Source of the DNA: Dasypus novemcinctus | Taxonomy: Eukaryota > Chordata > Mammalia > Cingulata > Dasypodidae | NCBI RefSeq assembly: GCF_030445035.2 | Contig: NC_080694.1 | Span: 73,547,147-73,611,146, forward strand | DNA length: 64,000 nt | Direction: 5' to 3' | Shown here: positions 42,836 through 54,030 of the stretch, in pieces | Numbering within the stretch: the stretch's first letter is position 1 | Layout of the letters: every line of letters begins with the position of its first letter | Made by a program: the position numbers and the translations under genes | The notes under the pieces: model-generated | Database searches by the model: none | Seen by the model: the letters and a program-made list of their open reading frames with translations, nothing else | Told to the model about the DNA's origin: nothing

Positions 42836-43449
42836 CAGGGAACCCCAGCCTTCTGCGGCAGCCTGTAGAGTCTGCCCATCTGGAGATGATCTCTCACATG
42901 TGTGCTCAGAGATGTGTAGGAGGCAATTAGTGTTGTTTATAAAACACGGATACAGCCCCATGACTTAGCGGGGGGATCCAAAGGCCGACTCGAATCCCAG
43001 GGCTACCGGGCAGTTACAGCGGGGGGCTAGGGCTGCATCGGGCTCCCTGGCCACCGAGCTCCTGCCACGTGTGGCTAGGAGTTCCTGGCCGTGGGGGCTT
43101 CCTGTGCTCTGCCGGCCGATTAGCAGCCCCCCTGGCCCCACTCTCCAGGAGCCAGGAGTGCTCCCTTCCCCCAGCGTGGCCAGCAAAGTCCCCTCGAGAC
43201 ATCGCCACGTGTCCCCTCGGCTGGGGGAGGTGACGAACCACCCCTGGCGAGGAATCCCCGGCCTCTGTTTTCATAAGGCTAGAAGCTCAAAACGCTGACA
43301 CATTTAAACACAGAACACAACTCCGTACGGTGGTTCCTGTGCACGTGGAGGACGGAGGCGTGGGGCTGAAGGAGACACGTCGGTTCTCGCCATCACCTGC
43401 GTCTGGGGAGAGCAAGAGGAGTGGGCTGGGACGGGGTGCACAGCGGGCA
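42836..43449. other. intergenic, no gene seen
   Basis: Single-copy-like sequence without recognisable exons. Confidence 0.4.
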
Positions 43450-43999
43450 GCCGTCTTTCTCTCCACATTTCATTTCATGTTTAAAAGGTTTGAAGCAAAT
43501 ACGGCAAAGTTTACATTGTTAATACTGGACTGTGATTACAGGGGTGTTTGTTATATGACTTTCTATTCTTTTCCAAGTTAATTTTTCAAAAGAAAACAAG
43601 TTTCAAGGGAAATATAAAAAATAGACAATGTATATACATTCAAAGGAAGTCTAAAATAAATTCTAAAACTGAAATAAAGAGTTTAGCCTCCCTACTACTC
43701 AGGAAAATGCAAATTAAAACAACAATGAGATAAAACTCTGTACTTAATCTGATAAGCTAAAAGGTCTAAGTGTCCAGAGCGGACAAGGGGTGGGGGAGGT
43801 GCCCCTTGCGTGGCTCCTAGGAGAGTTGATGGCCGCGCTCTCTTTCGACAGCGTCTAGCAGGATTAAATGGAGTATCCCAAGAGCAAAGACAAGATAAAT
43901 GATATAAAATGCAGTCCAGGTGATTAGAAAGCATATTATGAGAAAAGTAAATGTAAACCAGAATTTCAAAAAAGAAGGTTGAAAAAAAAAAAAAAAAAA
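43450..43999 (+). mobile_element. LINE-1 remnants, plus orientation, with A-run
   Basis: TGTTTGTTATATGACTTTCT resembles an L1 3' UTR, and CTACTCAGGAAAATGCAAAT with AACAACAATGAGATAAAACT resembles text common near L1 3' ends. A pure A-run follows at about 43982-44000. Confidence 0.5.
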
Positions 44000-45202
44000 A
44001 GAAGTGTCCAGACTTCAGGAGGAGTCCAGGCCTGTGTGTGGGGTGGGCGGGAGTGCCCAGAAGGGGCCCTACACAAAGATATCCCAGAACCAGACCCCCG
44101 GCAGGGAGCTAGATTGTACTCAAAAATAAGAAGTAGAAAAGGAGAGCCATAAAAAGTTGTTAAATATCTTCACGGCCGAGTAGATAAAAGGGATGAGGTT
44201 ATGTTATAGTTCCATTTAAAAGGAATAAGAGTTTAAAGTCCTCCCAGAAATGTGCGAACAGAAAGCAGAGAAAAACAATCATGAAAGCGCATGGGGCAAA
44301 GGGGTCAGTCTGTGAGCGAGAGCCTTCCGCGTGACTCTGGGCTGGTTGCTCAGCCAAAGGAGGGCTCAGGACTGGGATTCAAGAACGACAACCAAAGGCT
44401 GCGCTTGTTTTCCCCAGGCTGGTTAGGAAACTTGCGCCCATCTGGAGGTTACCGGGCTCCTGCGCCAACGCAAAGAGCAAACCCCATGCGGGAGAACCTG
44501 CAGCTGCCTAAACTCCCCCACCACCCTGGGGGGAGGCTGAAGGGTCTGCCCGCACGCAGCGTGGCCAGCTGGGGAGCCCGTGGGCCCCCGCTCCTCAGGA
44601 GCCAGGCTGCTTGTGCAATGAACGCACTGGAGAGACGCGCGCGAGGGCTGCAGCGGGGTCTCCACGCACCCCAGCAGAGCACGGCCTTCGTTCTGTGCCC
44701 ACGAGCCCGCGCAGACGCCGCTGGCCTGTGAACCCCACTTGAGCCAGACTCCTGCAGACCCACTGCCCGAGGGCAGGGCCACCCGGCGGCGAGCGGCTGG
44801 GAACTCCCGGGTCCGGGGTGCAGGTGGGGACTCCGTGTGGGCTTGGCCCGAAGAGGGCCGGAGGAGGACAGTGGGTCCTGCTGGGGGCCTCTTCGCCCCA
44901 CAGCCTGGGTACTTCCGTGCAGGGACCCTACTTCCTGCCAGGGGTCCCTAGACCCCTGGGGTGAGTAGCCTCCCTGGACCACGCTTGGGCAGTAGCACCT
45001 GAGGCTTCAGAGCGCACCAGGGCAGCAGGACAGCTCTCGACTTATTCAGCCAATGTTTACTGCTCCTATGTGCAAGGGCTAGGCAAGGGACCCGCAGTAG
45101 ACAGAGCCCCCTGTGTTGAGAGGGGACCGGCAGGAAGCCAGCCAAGCAGGTCCCAAGTGCGTCAGATGGCAGTAAACCTTAGGGAGAAAAAGTAAACCAG
45201 GG
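44000..45202. other. intergenic, no gene seen
   Basis: Positions 44290-44960 are GC-rich with open frames of up to about 180 codons on the minus strand, but no recognisable domain. I do not support a gene here. Confidence 0.4.
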
Positions 45203-45347
45203 GAAGTGGATGTGGCCCAATCAGTTGGGTGCCCACTTATCACACAGGAGGCCCCCAGCTTGGTTCCTGGTGCCTCCTAAAAAGAGCAGAGAGAGCCAGC
45301 ATACAATGAGGGGTGGGGCGAGAAATAAATACATCTTTAAAAAGTGT
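45203..45347 (+). mobile_element. short tRNA-derived DAS-type SINE
   Basis: GAAGTGGATGTGGCCCAATC head, GCTTGGTTCCTGGTGCCTCC B-box region and a tail ending AAATACATCTTTAAAAA. Related to 6869-6957 and 62542-62622, with an extra spacer before the tail. Confidence 0.75.
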
Positions 45348-46834
45348 CAGGAAGGAGTATCAGGGGAGTGGGTGGGAAGTTCCCGTTATCAGTGGGGTGC
45401 TCGAAATGGGCCTGACAAGGGGCTAATCGGGCAATGACTTTAAAGAGTTGACAGCAAAAGGCCAGGGACAATTTCTTTCATATTTACCTTCTAAGTATTT
45501 TGTAATTAACATTAGTTGCTTTTACAATTAGGAAAAAACAAACACAGTAAATATTACTTTTTAAAAAATCTCCATGGGTCCGGGTTTTCTACAGGACAAA
45601 GTTTGCACTCCTGATAGCTGGAGCCTGGCAGGCTCCTCCCTTCTCGACTGATCTTTAGCTCCTCCTGGAGATAAAGTGTCCTTTCCAGGAAGGCTGATGC
45701 TCTATGACTCGAATTTGCCAGGAAAGGTTGCCAGTCACAGATAAAAATAGAGGACACCGGGTCAAATATGAATTTCAGAGTAAACAGATAGTGCAATATT
45801 TAGGGCACACCTATACTATTACTTGTTTATCTGAACAAATTTAACTGAGCATCGCATATTTTATCTGGTACCACTACAAGTCATTTCCTTCCCCATCTGC
45901 TGGAATAACTTTTCATCCTCCCAACCTTTCCATTAAACCAGAGGACGGGGCTGGAGAGGTCGGGAGCGAGGACAAGCCCAGCAGCTCCTGCACTAACACG
46001 AGGTGCTCACTCAGAGCGGAGGCCGTGACCCAAGTGTCAGGTGGAGAGGGAAGTGCCCCAAGACTCTCGAGTTCTCCCCAGGAAAGAAACTCTTCTAGTT
46101 ACACAGCTATATGCGTTTTTCAGCTAATTTGGCACGGGTAAGCTGTCCTCGGTACATTTTTTTAACCCAAGAGTTTTTAAAAACTACCTTTTATGCCGTT
46201 TTGCTTTCCCACCAATCTTTTCCTTTTAAATGCTGAACAATTTAAGGGGGCTTTAAAAGTGGGCAGCTTTTGTCCCCCGACCCTGTCATCAGCGCCACGG
46301 TCCCAAGAGCCCCTGAAGGCTGGGCTCCCCGTCCCACCACGACAGTGCCCAGCTCACGTCTGGAATCAGCTTCTAAGTGCGCAGGGGGGCAGCTGATGGG
46401 TCCCTCCCTCCCCTCAACCCTCCCCTCCTCCCTCCCTTCCCTCCCCTCTCTCCTTCATGACAGCAACATGCTCGGCCAAGTCGGCACAGGAGCACAGCTG
46501 GGCTGCAGGAATTCGCGACGGCCCCCGGCACCGCAGTGCACAGGCCCTCTAAGGGCGCCCGTCCCAGTCTCGGAGGCCGTGGGTGCTGCACCAGAGGCTG
46601 CCGGTGTGGACAAGCTGCAGTCCACTTCTGGAGGAGCTGCTGGCTCTTACCCACCACGTCTCCATCTCCACGCCCTCGGCACTTACAGCAGCAGCTGGCA
46701 CACGCGGTTGCTCCCTGGCCGCGGCCGTATCCACAGCACTTTCCAGAGGCCAGGTACTGCTGTGGCGAGGACCCAGGCTGTACGTGCTAACTGTGCAAAA
46801 CCCTGATAGCAAAAGGGAGGGCTGCGAATACACC
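45348..46834. other. intergenic with an unnamed old repeat
   Basis: Positions 45700-45870 contain GCCAG...AGATAAAAATAGAGGACACC and AATTTCAGAGTAAACAG, text that also occurs in decayed inverse form near 12445-12530. I recognise it as a dispersed repeat but cannot name it. No gene was seen. Confidence 0.4.
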
Positions 46835-47035
46835 TGTATTTGCCGAAACCCTGGAAGCATACACAGGAAACTCAAGGAGGCGTTTACCTGTGGGGTAGGG
46901 ATGGGGTCGTGGCAGGTGGGGCGAATAGGGCGGCGGTTACCAATCTTTATGTGCACCTGTCCTCCATGAATTCTTGAACTGTGCCAAGGTGCAACCCTTT
47001 AAAACTTACACGTTCAAAATTAAGTTGTATACCTT
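46835..47035 (+). mobile_element. possible LINE-1 3' UTR fragment
   Basis: GGAAGCATACACAGGAAACT, a G-rich middle and a pyrimidine-rich end resemble an old LINE-1 3' UTR. Weak. Confidence 0.35.
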
Positions 47036-48344
47036 ATTTTATTTCGGTGACATGTTGTCACAGCAAAAGCAGAACCGGCAAATGGGAAGTCCACCGCTCC
47101 ATTTCTCATCACCCAGGCTCACTTTTATTTCCTCCTGGGTCCCCAGGTGGACTGACAAGGTACACTTGAGCCTCTGGCAACACAACTGCGGCCCCCGCAG
47201 TCTTGATTTTTTTTTCCTTCTGTTTTTGCTTTCACATCTGCCATGCCACTTAAAATTTCTCTGCAAAATCTTCAAGCCTGGCTTTTACGGGCTCCGACGC
47301 AGCCTCCGCGCAGGTCTGTGCGTCTGTCGGAGCTTCCGGGACGTGCGGTCCTGGCCTGCTGCCTGCGCTTCTTGCCTCCCTGCTGGAGCCTTCTCCCTGG
47401 TGACTGGTCTTTGCTGTGCTCGGGGTATATCTGGAAGAGTCTCTGTGGGCACATTCGCGGCCCAGGAAGGTGTTGGCTCCCCTGCAAAGGATTTTGCTTC
47501 ACCTGTGACACCGGCTGTCTAGAGTCACTGTCACAGTTCAAAGCCGGAGCTCCCTGGGCTGGGCCTCTTCTCCCCGCCCTCGGGGCTGAGGAAAACGCAG
47601 CCTGGATTCTCAGCGCCCAGGAAGCCCGGGTCTGCAGGCTTGCCTCTGCAGGCGCCTTCCTCCCCGAATCTTGGCCCTGCAATTCCTCAGTAGCCCTTTG
47701 GAGGCTGGCCGTGGTAAACCCTTTTCATCCAGGTTCGGAGCTGTCTTCACCTGAGGTCGCTCCAGCCGCCCGGCCTCGGATGGACGCCCCAGGCCCTCCG
47801 GTCCAGGCCCCGGGTTTCCCGAGCTCTGTCCTCTGGACCTCAGCGTTCAGGACAAAGCCCTTTCCTTTACTAGCCAAGGCTCCAGGGACTCTGCTCACAT
47901 ACGCAGTGGCCATCGAGGGTCAGGGCTGGTAGTCGGGCTCCCAGGGGAGCTGCGACTCGGGCCTCTGGCCCCGCTGGACCCCCAGTTGGCTGCTCAGGGG
48001 CCTCCCGCTTCCCACTCACACCCCGCAGGCGCCCCTGGCATTAGAGCCCCTGATAGGTCTCAGTTTGCAGACCAGGATGTGACAACGAGCTTGGAGCTGC
48101 AGGCAGCTCTGGAGGCAGAAAGAGGAGCCAAACAGAAGGCTGCGAGGTGCTGAATGATGCATTAAAAACCTGTAGGGCCGCGCGGCTCCCTTCCCTCCGG
48201 GTTGCCCTCTCCCTAGGGCGTCTCCTAGGTGGATTGCTATAGCGGTGCCTGGAAGGGCCGCGGGTGCTGGGGGGCGCTTGGAGGCTGGTGTCCCCGGCTG
48301 CTCTGTTGCAGGAAACCAGGTGTGAATCTTTTCAAGACCGTTTA
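47036..48344. other. single-copy-like stretch, no supported gene
   Basis: An open frame of 229 codons exists on the plus strand (47243-47932). It has no domain I recognise, poor coding character and no upstream landmark, so I leave it uncalled. Confidence 0.4.
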
Positions 48345-49015
48345 CAGAACTTGCTTTTGGCGACCACCCTCAGGGGCTGTGGGTCGAGGCCTCTGTTGCG
48401 TCCGAGGAGTGGTGCAGGGGGGCGGCGACCGCCAGGGCCGAGGTAGGGGCACCCCGACTTGACGTCCGCGGGGACAGGGGCGCCAGGAGGAGGCGGCGCG
48501 GAGACCCGGCGGTGGTGGGAAGGGGGTCCGGCCCGGGCTGCGGGCTCCACAGGGGGAACCAGGTCAGTGCCCAGAGCGGAGAGGCGTGCGGCCTCCCCCG
48601 CGCGGCGGGCGGCCAGTGGGGCGGCTGGGGGCGGTTGGGGGCCGTTGGGGGCGGGGGGCGTTGGGGGCGTTGGGGGCGGTGGCACCGCGCGCTCAGGGAG
48701 GCGGGGCTCGCGTGCCCGCCCCACAATGAGGCCGTTAAAAACCGCATTTGAAAAGCGGCCTCTTTGGGGGTCACCCTGATTTCTGTTGATCCTCTTTCAG
48801 CAAACGGGTGTTTTTCTCCCAAAGCACACATATGATCACGAAAACGGAAAAAGGGTGGGGAGGTGGGCTGGAAACTTGGCGCAGACCGCACCGCTCAGGC
48901 CTCGCCGGTCCTTCCCCCGGCTGGAAGGACAGCAGGAGCCCCTGCTGGGGACCTCGAGGCCGCACGCGGGCAGGCGCAGGGACGGGGAGGCTGGAGCGCA
49001 GGTGGGCTCAGCTCG
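48345..49015. promoter_or_regulatory. CpG island with G-rich repeats beside telomeric block
   Basis: The stretch is CpG-dense. Positions 48617-48682 carry short G-rich direct repeats (GGGGGCGTTGGGGGCG) with quadruplex potential. No exon is recognisable. It may be a promoter of an unannotated transcript, or simply GC-rich subtelomere-like sequence. Confidence 0.4.
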
Positions 49016-49037
49016 GTTAGGGTTTAGGGTTAGGGTC

Positions 49038-49070
<33 letters not shown>

Positions 49071-49079
49071 GTTAGGGTC

Positions 49080-49112
<33 letters not shown>

Positions 49113-49209
49113 GGTCAGGGTCAGGGTTTAGGGTTAGGGTTAGGGTCAGGGTCAGGGTTTAGGGTTAGGGTTAGGGTTAGGGTCAGGGTTTAGGGTTAGG
49201 GTTAGGGTC

Positions 49210-49270
<61 letters not shown>

Positions 49271-49429
49271 CAGGGTTTAGGGTCAGGGTTTAGGGTTAGG
49301 GTCAGGGTTTAGGGTTAGGGTCAGGGTTTAGGGTTAGGGTCAGGGTTTAGGGTCAGGGTTTAGGGTTAGGGTCAGGGTTTAGGGTTAGGGTTAGGGTTAG
49401 GGTCAGGGTTTAGGGTTAGGGTTAGGGTC

Positions 49430-49462
<33 letters not shown>

Positions 49463-49505
49463 GGTTAGGGTTAGGGTCAGGGTTTAGGGTTAGGGTCAGG
49501 GTTGG
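49016..49505 (+). repeat. interstitial telomeric repeat block, TTAGGG-type, about 490 bp
   Basis: The plus strand is made almost entirely of TTAGGG, TTTAGGG and TCAGGG units. They are ordered in higher-order strings, especially the 19-nt TTTAGGGTTAGGGTCAGGG and the 13-nt TTTAGGGTCAGGG in the middle. The G-rich strand runs left to right. The left flank is CpG-rich; the right flank is ordinary sequence. This is not a chromosome end, since single-copy sequence continues for 14 kb. Confidence 0.97.
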
Positions 49506-50520
49506 GCACGGTGGGCGCACCTGGCTGGGCGGGCCTCGGGTGCTCACCTGTCATTTGGTCCTGTACCCAAGCAGCCCTACGCGCCCGCACCCCTGCACAG
49601 CCCACCCGCTCCCCTTGCCCAAAACTTGGGCGGGGGCGTTGATGCTGCCAAGTCCACCAGAAATTTTGAAACATTTCAAGGTGCTTCTATGGTTCTCTCT
49701 TCATCAATTGATGATCAAAATATCTAGGAACCTATTCATTGCTTATATTTAACATTTATAGGCAGCCCTGGGTCTGGCTGCTTGAAGGTTATAGGATTTG
49801 GGGTCTTCAAGAAAAAAAGGGTACAGTATTAGAAATAACCAAAGGAAATATTTACTTAGAATGAGAACAGCAATGACAACAAATTACAAAATTTTGAAAG
49901 CAGAGGAATATCACAAATGTTAAAAATGCAGAAAGATAATGTTTTAATTAACTGCCTGAACCCACCTGCTGTATTTCCCAAAATTTTTAGCTTTGTATTT
50001 TTTAAAAATCTCCTTCTTAATTTATAGCAGTTTTGTTTTCTGTTGAGAATAATTTGGTTTTTCTTCTAGCATGGTTAAAATTTAGTTTTTATTATTTAAA
50101 GTTTAGAGAAGTCAATTTCAGTTTTACAACTTGTTATTGGTATTAACATCCACTTTTGCTGTTGTTAAAGGTGGAGAAACCCATCAGGAGTTTTTTTGTG
50201 AGCTTTAAGATTTCAGAACATTTCAAGATTTCTTGGGTTTTGACTAGCCTTAAATAGTTTAATAGTCTAATAGTCTTAATTGTCTTTAGTTGCTAAAGGT
50301 CTTTAAACTGTTTGTTGTCAAGTCCTTGTTGTGAAGGTACATTCTGAATTCTAGATTATCTTTACAGATGATAATATTTCATGCTAACACAATAAATATT
50401 TTGAAAGTTTCAGTGTATTTATATGGTTCATTCATCAATTGCTTATCAAAAAATCTAGGAATCTATTGTCTATTTAAAATTTACCTCTTCCTCTCAATAA
50501 ATTACTAGCTTTGGTTTTAT
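49506..50520. other. AT-rich stretch with a diverged internal duplication
   Basis: Segments at 49680-49760 and 50410-50485 share ATCAATTG, ATCAAAA and ATCTAGGAA in the same order. No gene or named element was recognised. Confidence 0.45.
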
Positions 50521-50760
50521 CTGAAAAAGTTTTTTTTCTTCTGATTCACTTTATTAGAGAAATTGTAGGTTTAGAGAAAAATCATGTATAAAATAGAGTT
50601 CCCATATACCACCCTATTATAAACACTTTGCATTACTTATAATTCATGAAAAAACAATTCCAATTCCCTTTTTGACAGCAGAAAAATTTCTGATATCCTA
50701 AAGAAATATATAAACAACAGTTTTATTGCATGATGTGTGTGTAATTAAATATGTTGCATT
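50521..50760 (-). mobile_element. LINE-1 3' end fragment, minus orientation
   Basis: TTTATTAGAGAAATTGTAGG and TTCCCATATACCACCCTATT match the inverted LINE-1 3' end also seen at 9648 and 26715. Confidence 0.5.
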
Positions 50761-51794
50761 GCTAACTTGATTCCTGAAGGAAAACTTCCCTTTTTACTAG
50801 GCACTGATGGGAACAATCCTGCACTTAAAATTGTCTCGTCTGGAGGTGGGAAGGATTTATTGGTCTATGATTCAGACTCACGGTGTTGCCGAGGCCCAAG
50901 ACACGTTCTTAGCAAAGTGTCCTCTGGACCTGCCTTCAGTGCCTGGCCCAGGTGACGGCCTGTGGGTGTTCCCAGAGGCCTTTGCTCTACAGCTGGCAGC
51001 AACTCAAGTTCAGGTGAAAGTTATGTGGGTGCCCCAGCTCATGTCCCCCAAGTGCCGCCTGATCCCCGGGAAATCGTGACAGAGGAAAGCTGGGGTGGTC
51101 TCGGCTGTGGTTAAGATGTGTTACTCTTGCAAATGTAGCAGATATTATGCCCATGTGACACGTTGCTCCGGCTCCCAGGGCCTAGGTGCCCGGCAGGGCC
51201 ACCCCTCGAGCCTCTGGGTTGACGCTCTGGCCTCACCGGAGAGTCCTTTGGACTCTTCTCCATGCCTCAGTGAGCTGGGAATTGGAAGCTCATAAATTCC
51301 CCTGCTACAAGGAAGTGGCTAGTTGCGAGCTTCCTTTTGTTGAGATGGGTGTGTCCACCCAAGCCAGGTGGTGAGCCTGCACGTCCCCTCGAGAGGTCCT
51401 TGATAGGGAGGAAGAAGTAGATTTTGAGTAGACTCCACACAGGCCCTTCTGCCTCTTCTGTGGAGCTCACAACAAGGATCCTTTCTTTGGAGCCACAGTG
51501 AAGACCACCCCCCAGACTTCCTGGTCTGTTTCCTCCCAGCCCTGGGGTGCAGCTCTGGAGAGGTTCCCGGCAGCTGCATAGGGCCGCTGCGCCCGCGCCT
51601 CAGGTTTCCAGCTCCCATTTTCTTAGACCTACATCGCCAGGCGCACAGCAGAGCAGCTTCTCTGTGAGCTCCCTAACCTGCCTCTCACTGGGAGTTGGGT
51701 TTTTCTTTCCTGAGGACGCAGGGGTAGAGCTGGCTTCCGTCCAAGTGCAGAATCTCAGAGCAGGTAATTAAGACTCAGAAGGACAGCTCCTTTC
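50761..51794. other. intergenic, no gene seen
   Basis: Single-copy-like sequence without recognisable exons or repeats. Confidence 0.4.
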
Positions 51795-52385
51795 TTAAAA
51801 AATGGAGGAATGAAATAGGGACTAGAGTGGACTTACTGATATTCTACTATAAAACTATTGTGAAGAATAATAGAAGAGAGTTTAGCATCGAGGTGGAGAA
51901 AGTGGCCACAGTAGTTGCTGAGGGCTGGGAGAGGGTAGAAGAGATGTGATGTGGGGGAATTTTTGGGATTTTGAGGTTGTCCTTAATGATATTGCATGGT
52001 CAGATGCTGAACTTTATATATCCTGCCGTAAGCCCCTGAATGGACTGGGAGAGACTGTGAACTACAGGGTAAACTATTATCTGTGTAGTGCAGCAGTGCC
52101 CCAAAATGTGTTCACCGAGTGCGATGAGTGTGCCCCAATGATGGAGGAGGTAGTTGGTGTGGGAGGAGTAGGGTGGGGGATGGGTGTTTACAGGAACCTC
52201 TTATATTTTTTCGTGTAACATTTTTTTGTGTGTGATGTATGTATCTTCAAAAAAATACAATTTACAAAAGTGATGTGGTGGGGGTGGGGAGTGCGTTATA
52301 TCGGAACCTCTTATGCTTTTTGTTTTTTTATGTTTTTTCTAATGTAACATTCCTTGTGATCTATTGATTTTAATTACAAAATTTT
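51795..52385 (+). mobile_element. LINE-1 3' end, plus orientation, with duplicated tail
   Basis: A longer and better-preserved copy of the 3' end at 3255-3690: TAGAGTGGACTTACTGATAT, GTGGGGGAATTTTTGGGATT, a G-rich segment and GGAACCTCTTATATTTTTT. A second short copy of the tail (about 52270-52340) follows. Confidence 0.7.
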
Positions 52386-52396
52386 TTTTAAATGCA

Positions 52397-52446
52397 AAAA
52401 CACACACACACACAAAACAAAACAAAACAAAACAAAACAAAAAAAA
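52397..52446. repeat. CA and AAAAC microsatellite
   Basis: ACACACACACACACAC is followed by AAAACAAAACAAAACAAAAC and an A-run. Confidence 0.95.
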
Positions 52447-53404
52447 TGCTGTGGCTGTTCCTACCCCAGCGCATCTGACTGCTGGTGCCCCCCTTCCCCT
52501 GCCTTCTGCGGGCCTGCAGGCTCTGTCCCTCCTGGGCTGACCTGAGCTCTCTCCTTTTAGCCCTCCCCTCCACCCTCCCTCTCCACTAAAAACAGAAACA
52601 AAAACTACACGCTGCAGGGCTGTCTTTGCACAGCCAGATATTTCTTACCTTGAGGAACTACATTGCAGGGATTGTTTTTTTATTTTTTAATGAAAAGTGC
52701 CAGTCCCAGCCCAGCAGAGTCAGAGCCCAGGAAGCCGCGTCTTCCCCGCAGACGGCGCCCCCTGCTGCCCGTCGAGAGAGTTGCGGGGGCTGAGCCGAGG
52801 ACCCTCCGCCCGCGGGAGGCGGGGCAGATGTCCAGGGGAAGGGGTCGAGGGGACTGGACCTGAGGGGCTGCAGGGCGCCCGGGCAAGCGCAGGAATGCAG
52901 GCTCGGGGGACGTCCAGGCCCTGTCGGGTCAGGGCTGGGGTCCGCACTGGCCCCCCGCCCGGGGGGCTGGGGGGAGTGGGACTGGGGAGGGGTCTGCTGC
53001 AACCTCACAGTGCAGAGTCGTGCTGGGACCTGGAGAGGAAGAGGGGCGAGGACGGGGGTGGGTTTAGCTGGGGGGCTCTGGAGGAGGGGCGTGAGACGCC
53101 CAAGGCTGGGCCAGGGGCGCGAAGGCGAGAGGACAGCTCCGGGGCTGTGGGCTAAGTATGAGCCCAGGCGGGAGAGCTGGCCCGAATTAAATGGAAATAA
53201 GGAGGCGGTTCCCGGAGGGCGGAGGTGCCTCCAGCCCGCAGGCGCCTCGTGGGGTGCAGGGGAAGTGCTCTGCGGAGCACCCCAGCTGCCAGCCCAGGGC
53301 TGCCAGCCCAGGGCAGTGAGGACTGCTGCCCATGCTCCCAACACTGGGAACAAAATTGTGGATTTCTGCCAATACGTTCGGGAAAAATACTATTTCCTGT
53401 CGTT
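52447..53404. other. GC-rich intergenic stretch, no gene seen
   Basis: Positions 52700-53300 are GC-rich with open frames on both strands and no recognisable domain. Confidence 0.4.
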
Positions 53405-53619
53405 TTAATTTGCCTTTATGTAACATTGAACGTCTTTTTATGTTTTAGGACGTCTTTTTCTATCAAGTGCCTTCGATTTCCAATTTTCTACTGGATAGTT
53501 AATTTCTTGTTTTTATTTGTAAGAGCTCTTTATACATTTGGGAAATTAGCCCTTTAATCTTGATGGTAGTTGTAAATATGTTTTCTTTTCCATTTCTATG
53601 TGATCATTTGTCTCTTGAC
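53405..53619 (-). mobile_element. LINE-1 fragment, minus orientation, left of a SINE
   Basis: TTGTTTTTATTTGTAAGAGC and AATTAGCCCTTTAATCTTGA match antisense LINE-1 text. It probably belongs with 54031-57049. Confidence 0.55.
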
Positions 53620-53631
53620 ATTGCTTTTTTA

Positions 53632-54018
53632 TTAAAAAAAATTTTTTTTAAAGATTTATTTTTATTTATTTAATTCCCCTCCCCTCCCCCGGTTGTCTGT
53701 TTTCTGTGTCTTTTTGCTGCGTCTTGTTTCTTTGTCCGCTTCTGTTGTCGTCAGCGGCATGGGAAGTGTGGGCGGCGCCATTCCTGGGCAGGCTGCTCCC
53801 TCCTTCGCGCTGGGCGGCTCTCCTTATGGGGTGCACTCCTTGCGCGTGGGGCTCCCCTATGCGGGGGACACCCCTGCGTGGCAGGGCACTCCTTGCGCGC
53901 ATCAGCACTGTGCATGGGCCAGCTGCACACGGGTCAAGGAGGCCCGGGGCTTGAACCGCGGACCTCCCATGTGGTAGACGGACGCCCTAACCACTGGGCC
54001 AAAGTCAGTTTCCCTGAT
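53632..54018 (-). mobile_element. DAS-III-type SINE, minus orientation
   Basis: Full body in inverse orientation, lacking a short segment near GGAAGTGTGGGCGGCGCC. It is flanked by ATTGCTTTTTTA at 53620-53631 and 54019-54030, a 12-bp target duplication. It is inserted in LINE-1 sequence. Confidence 0.93.
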
Positions 54019-54030
54019 ATTGCTTTTTTA

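Noticed and set aside
47243-47932. 229-codon plus-strand open frame
   Set aside because: No domain, no recognised orthologue, no supporting splice or promoter landmark.
49016-49505. True chromosome end
   Set aside because: The repeats are degenerate and at least 14 kb of ordinary sequence with a gene remnant follows.
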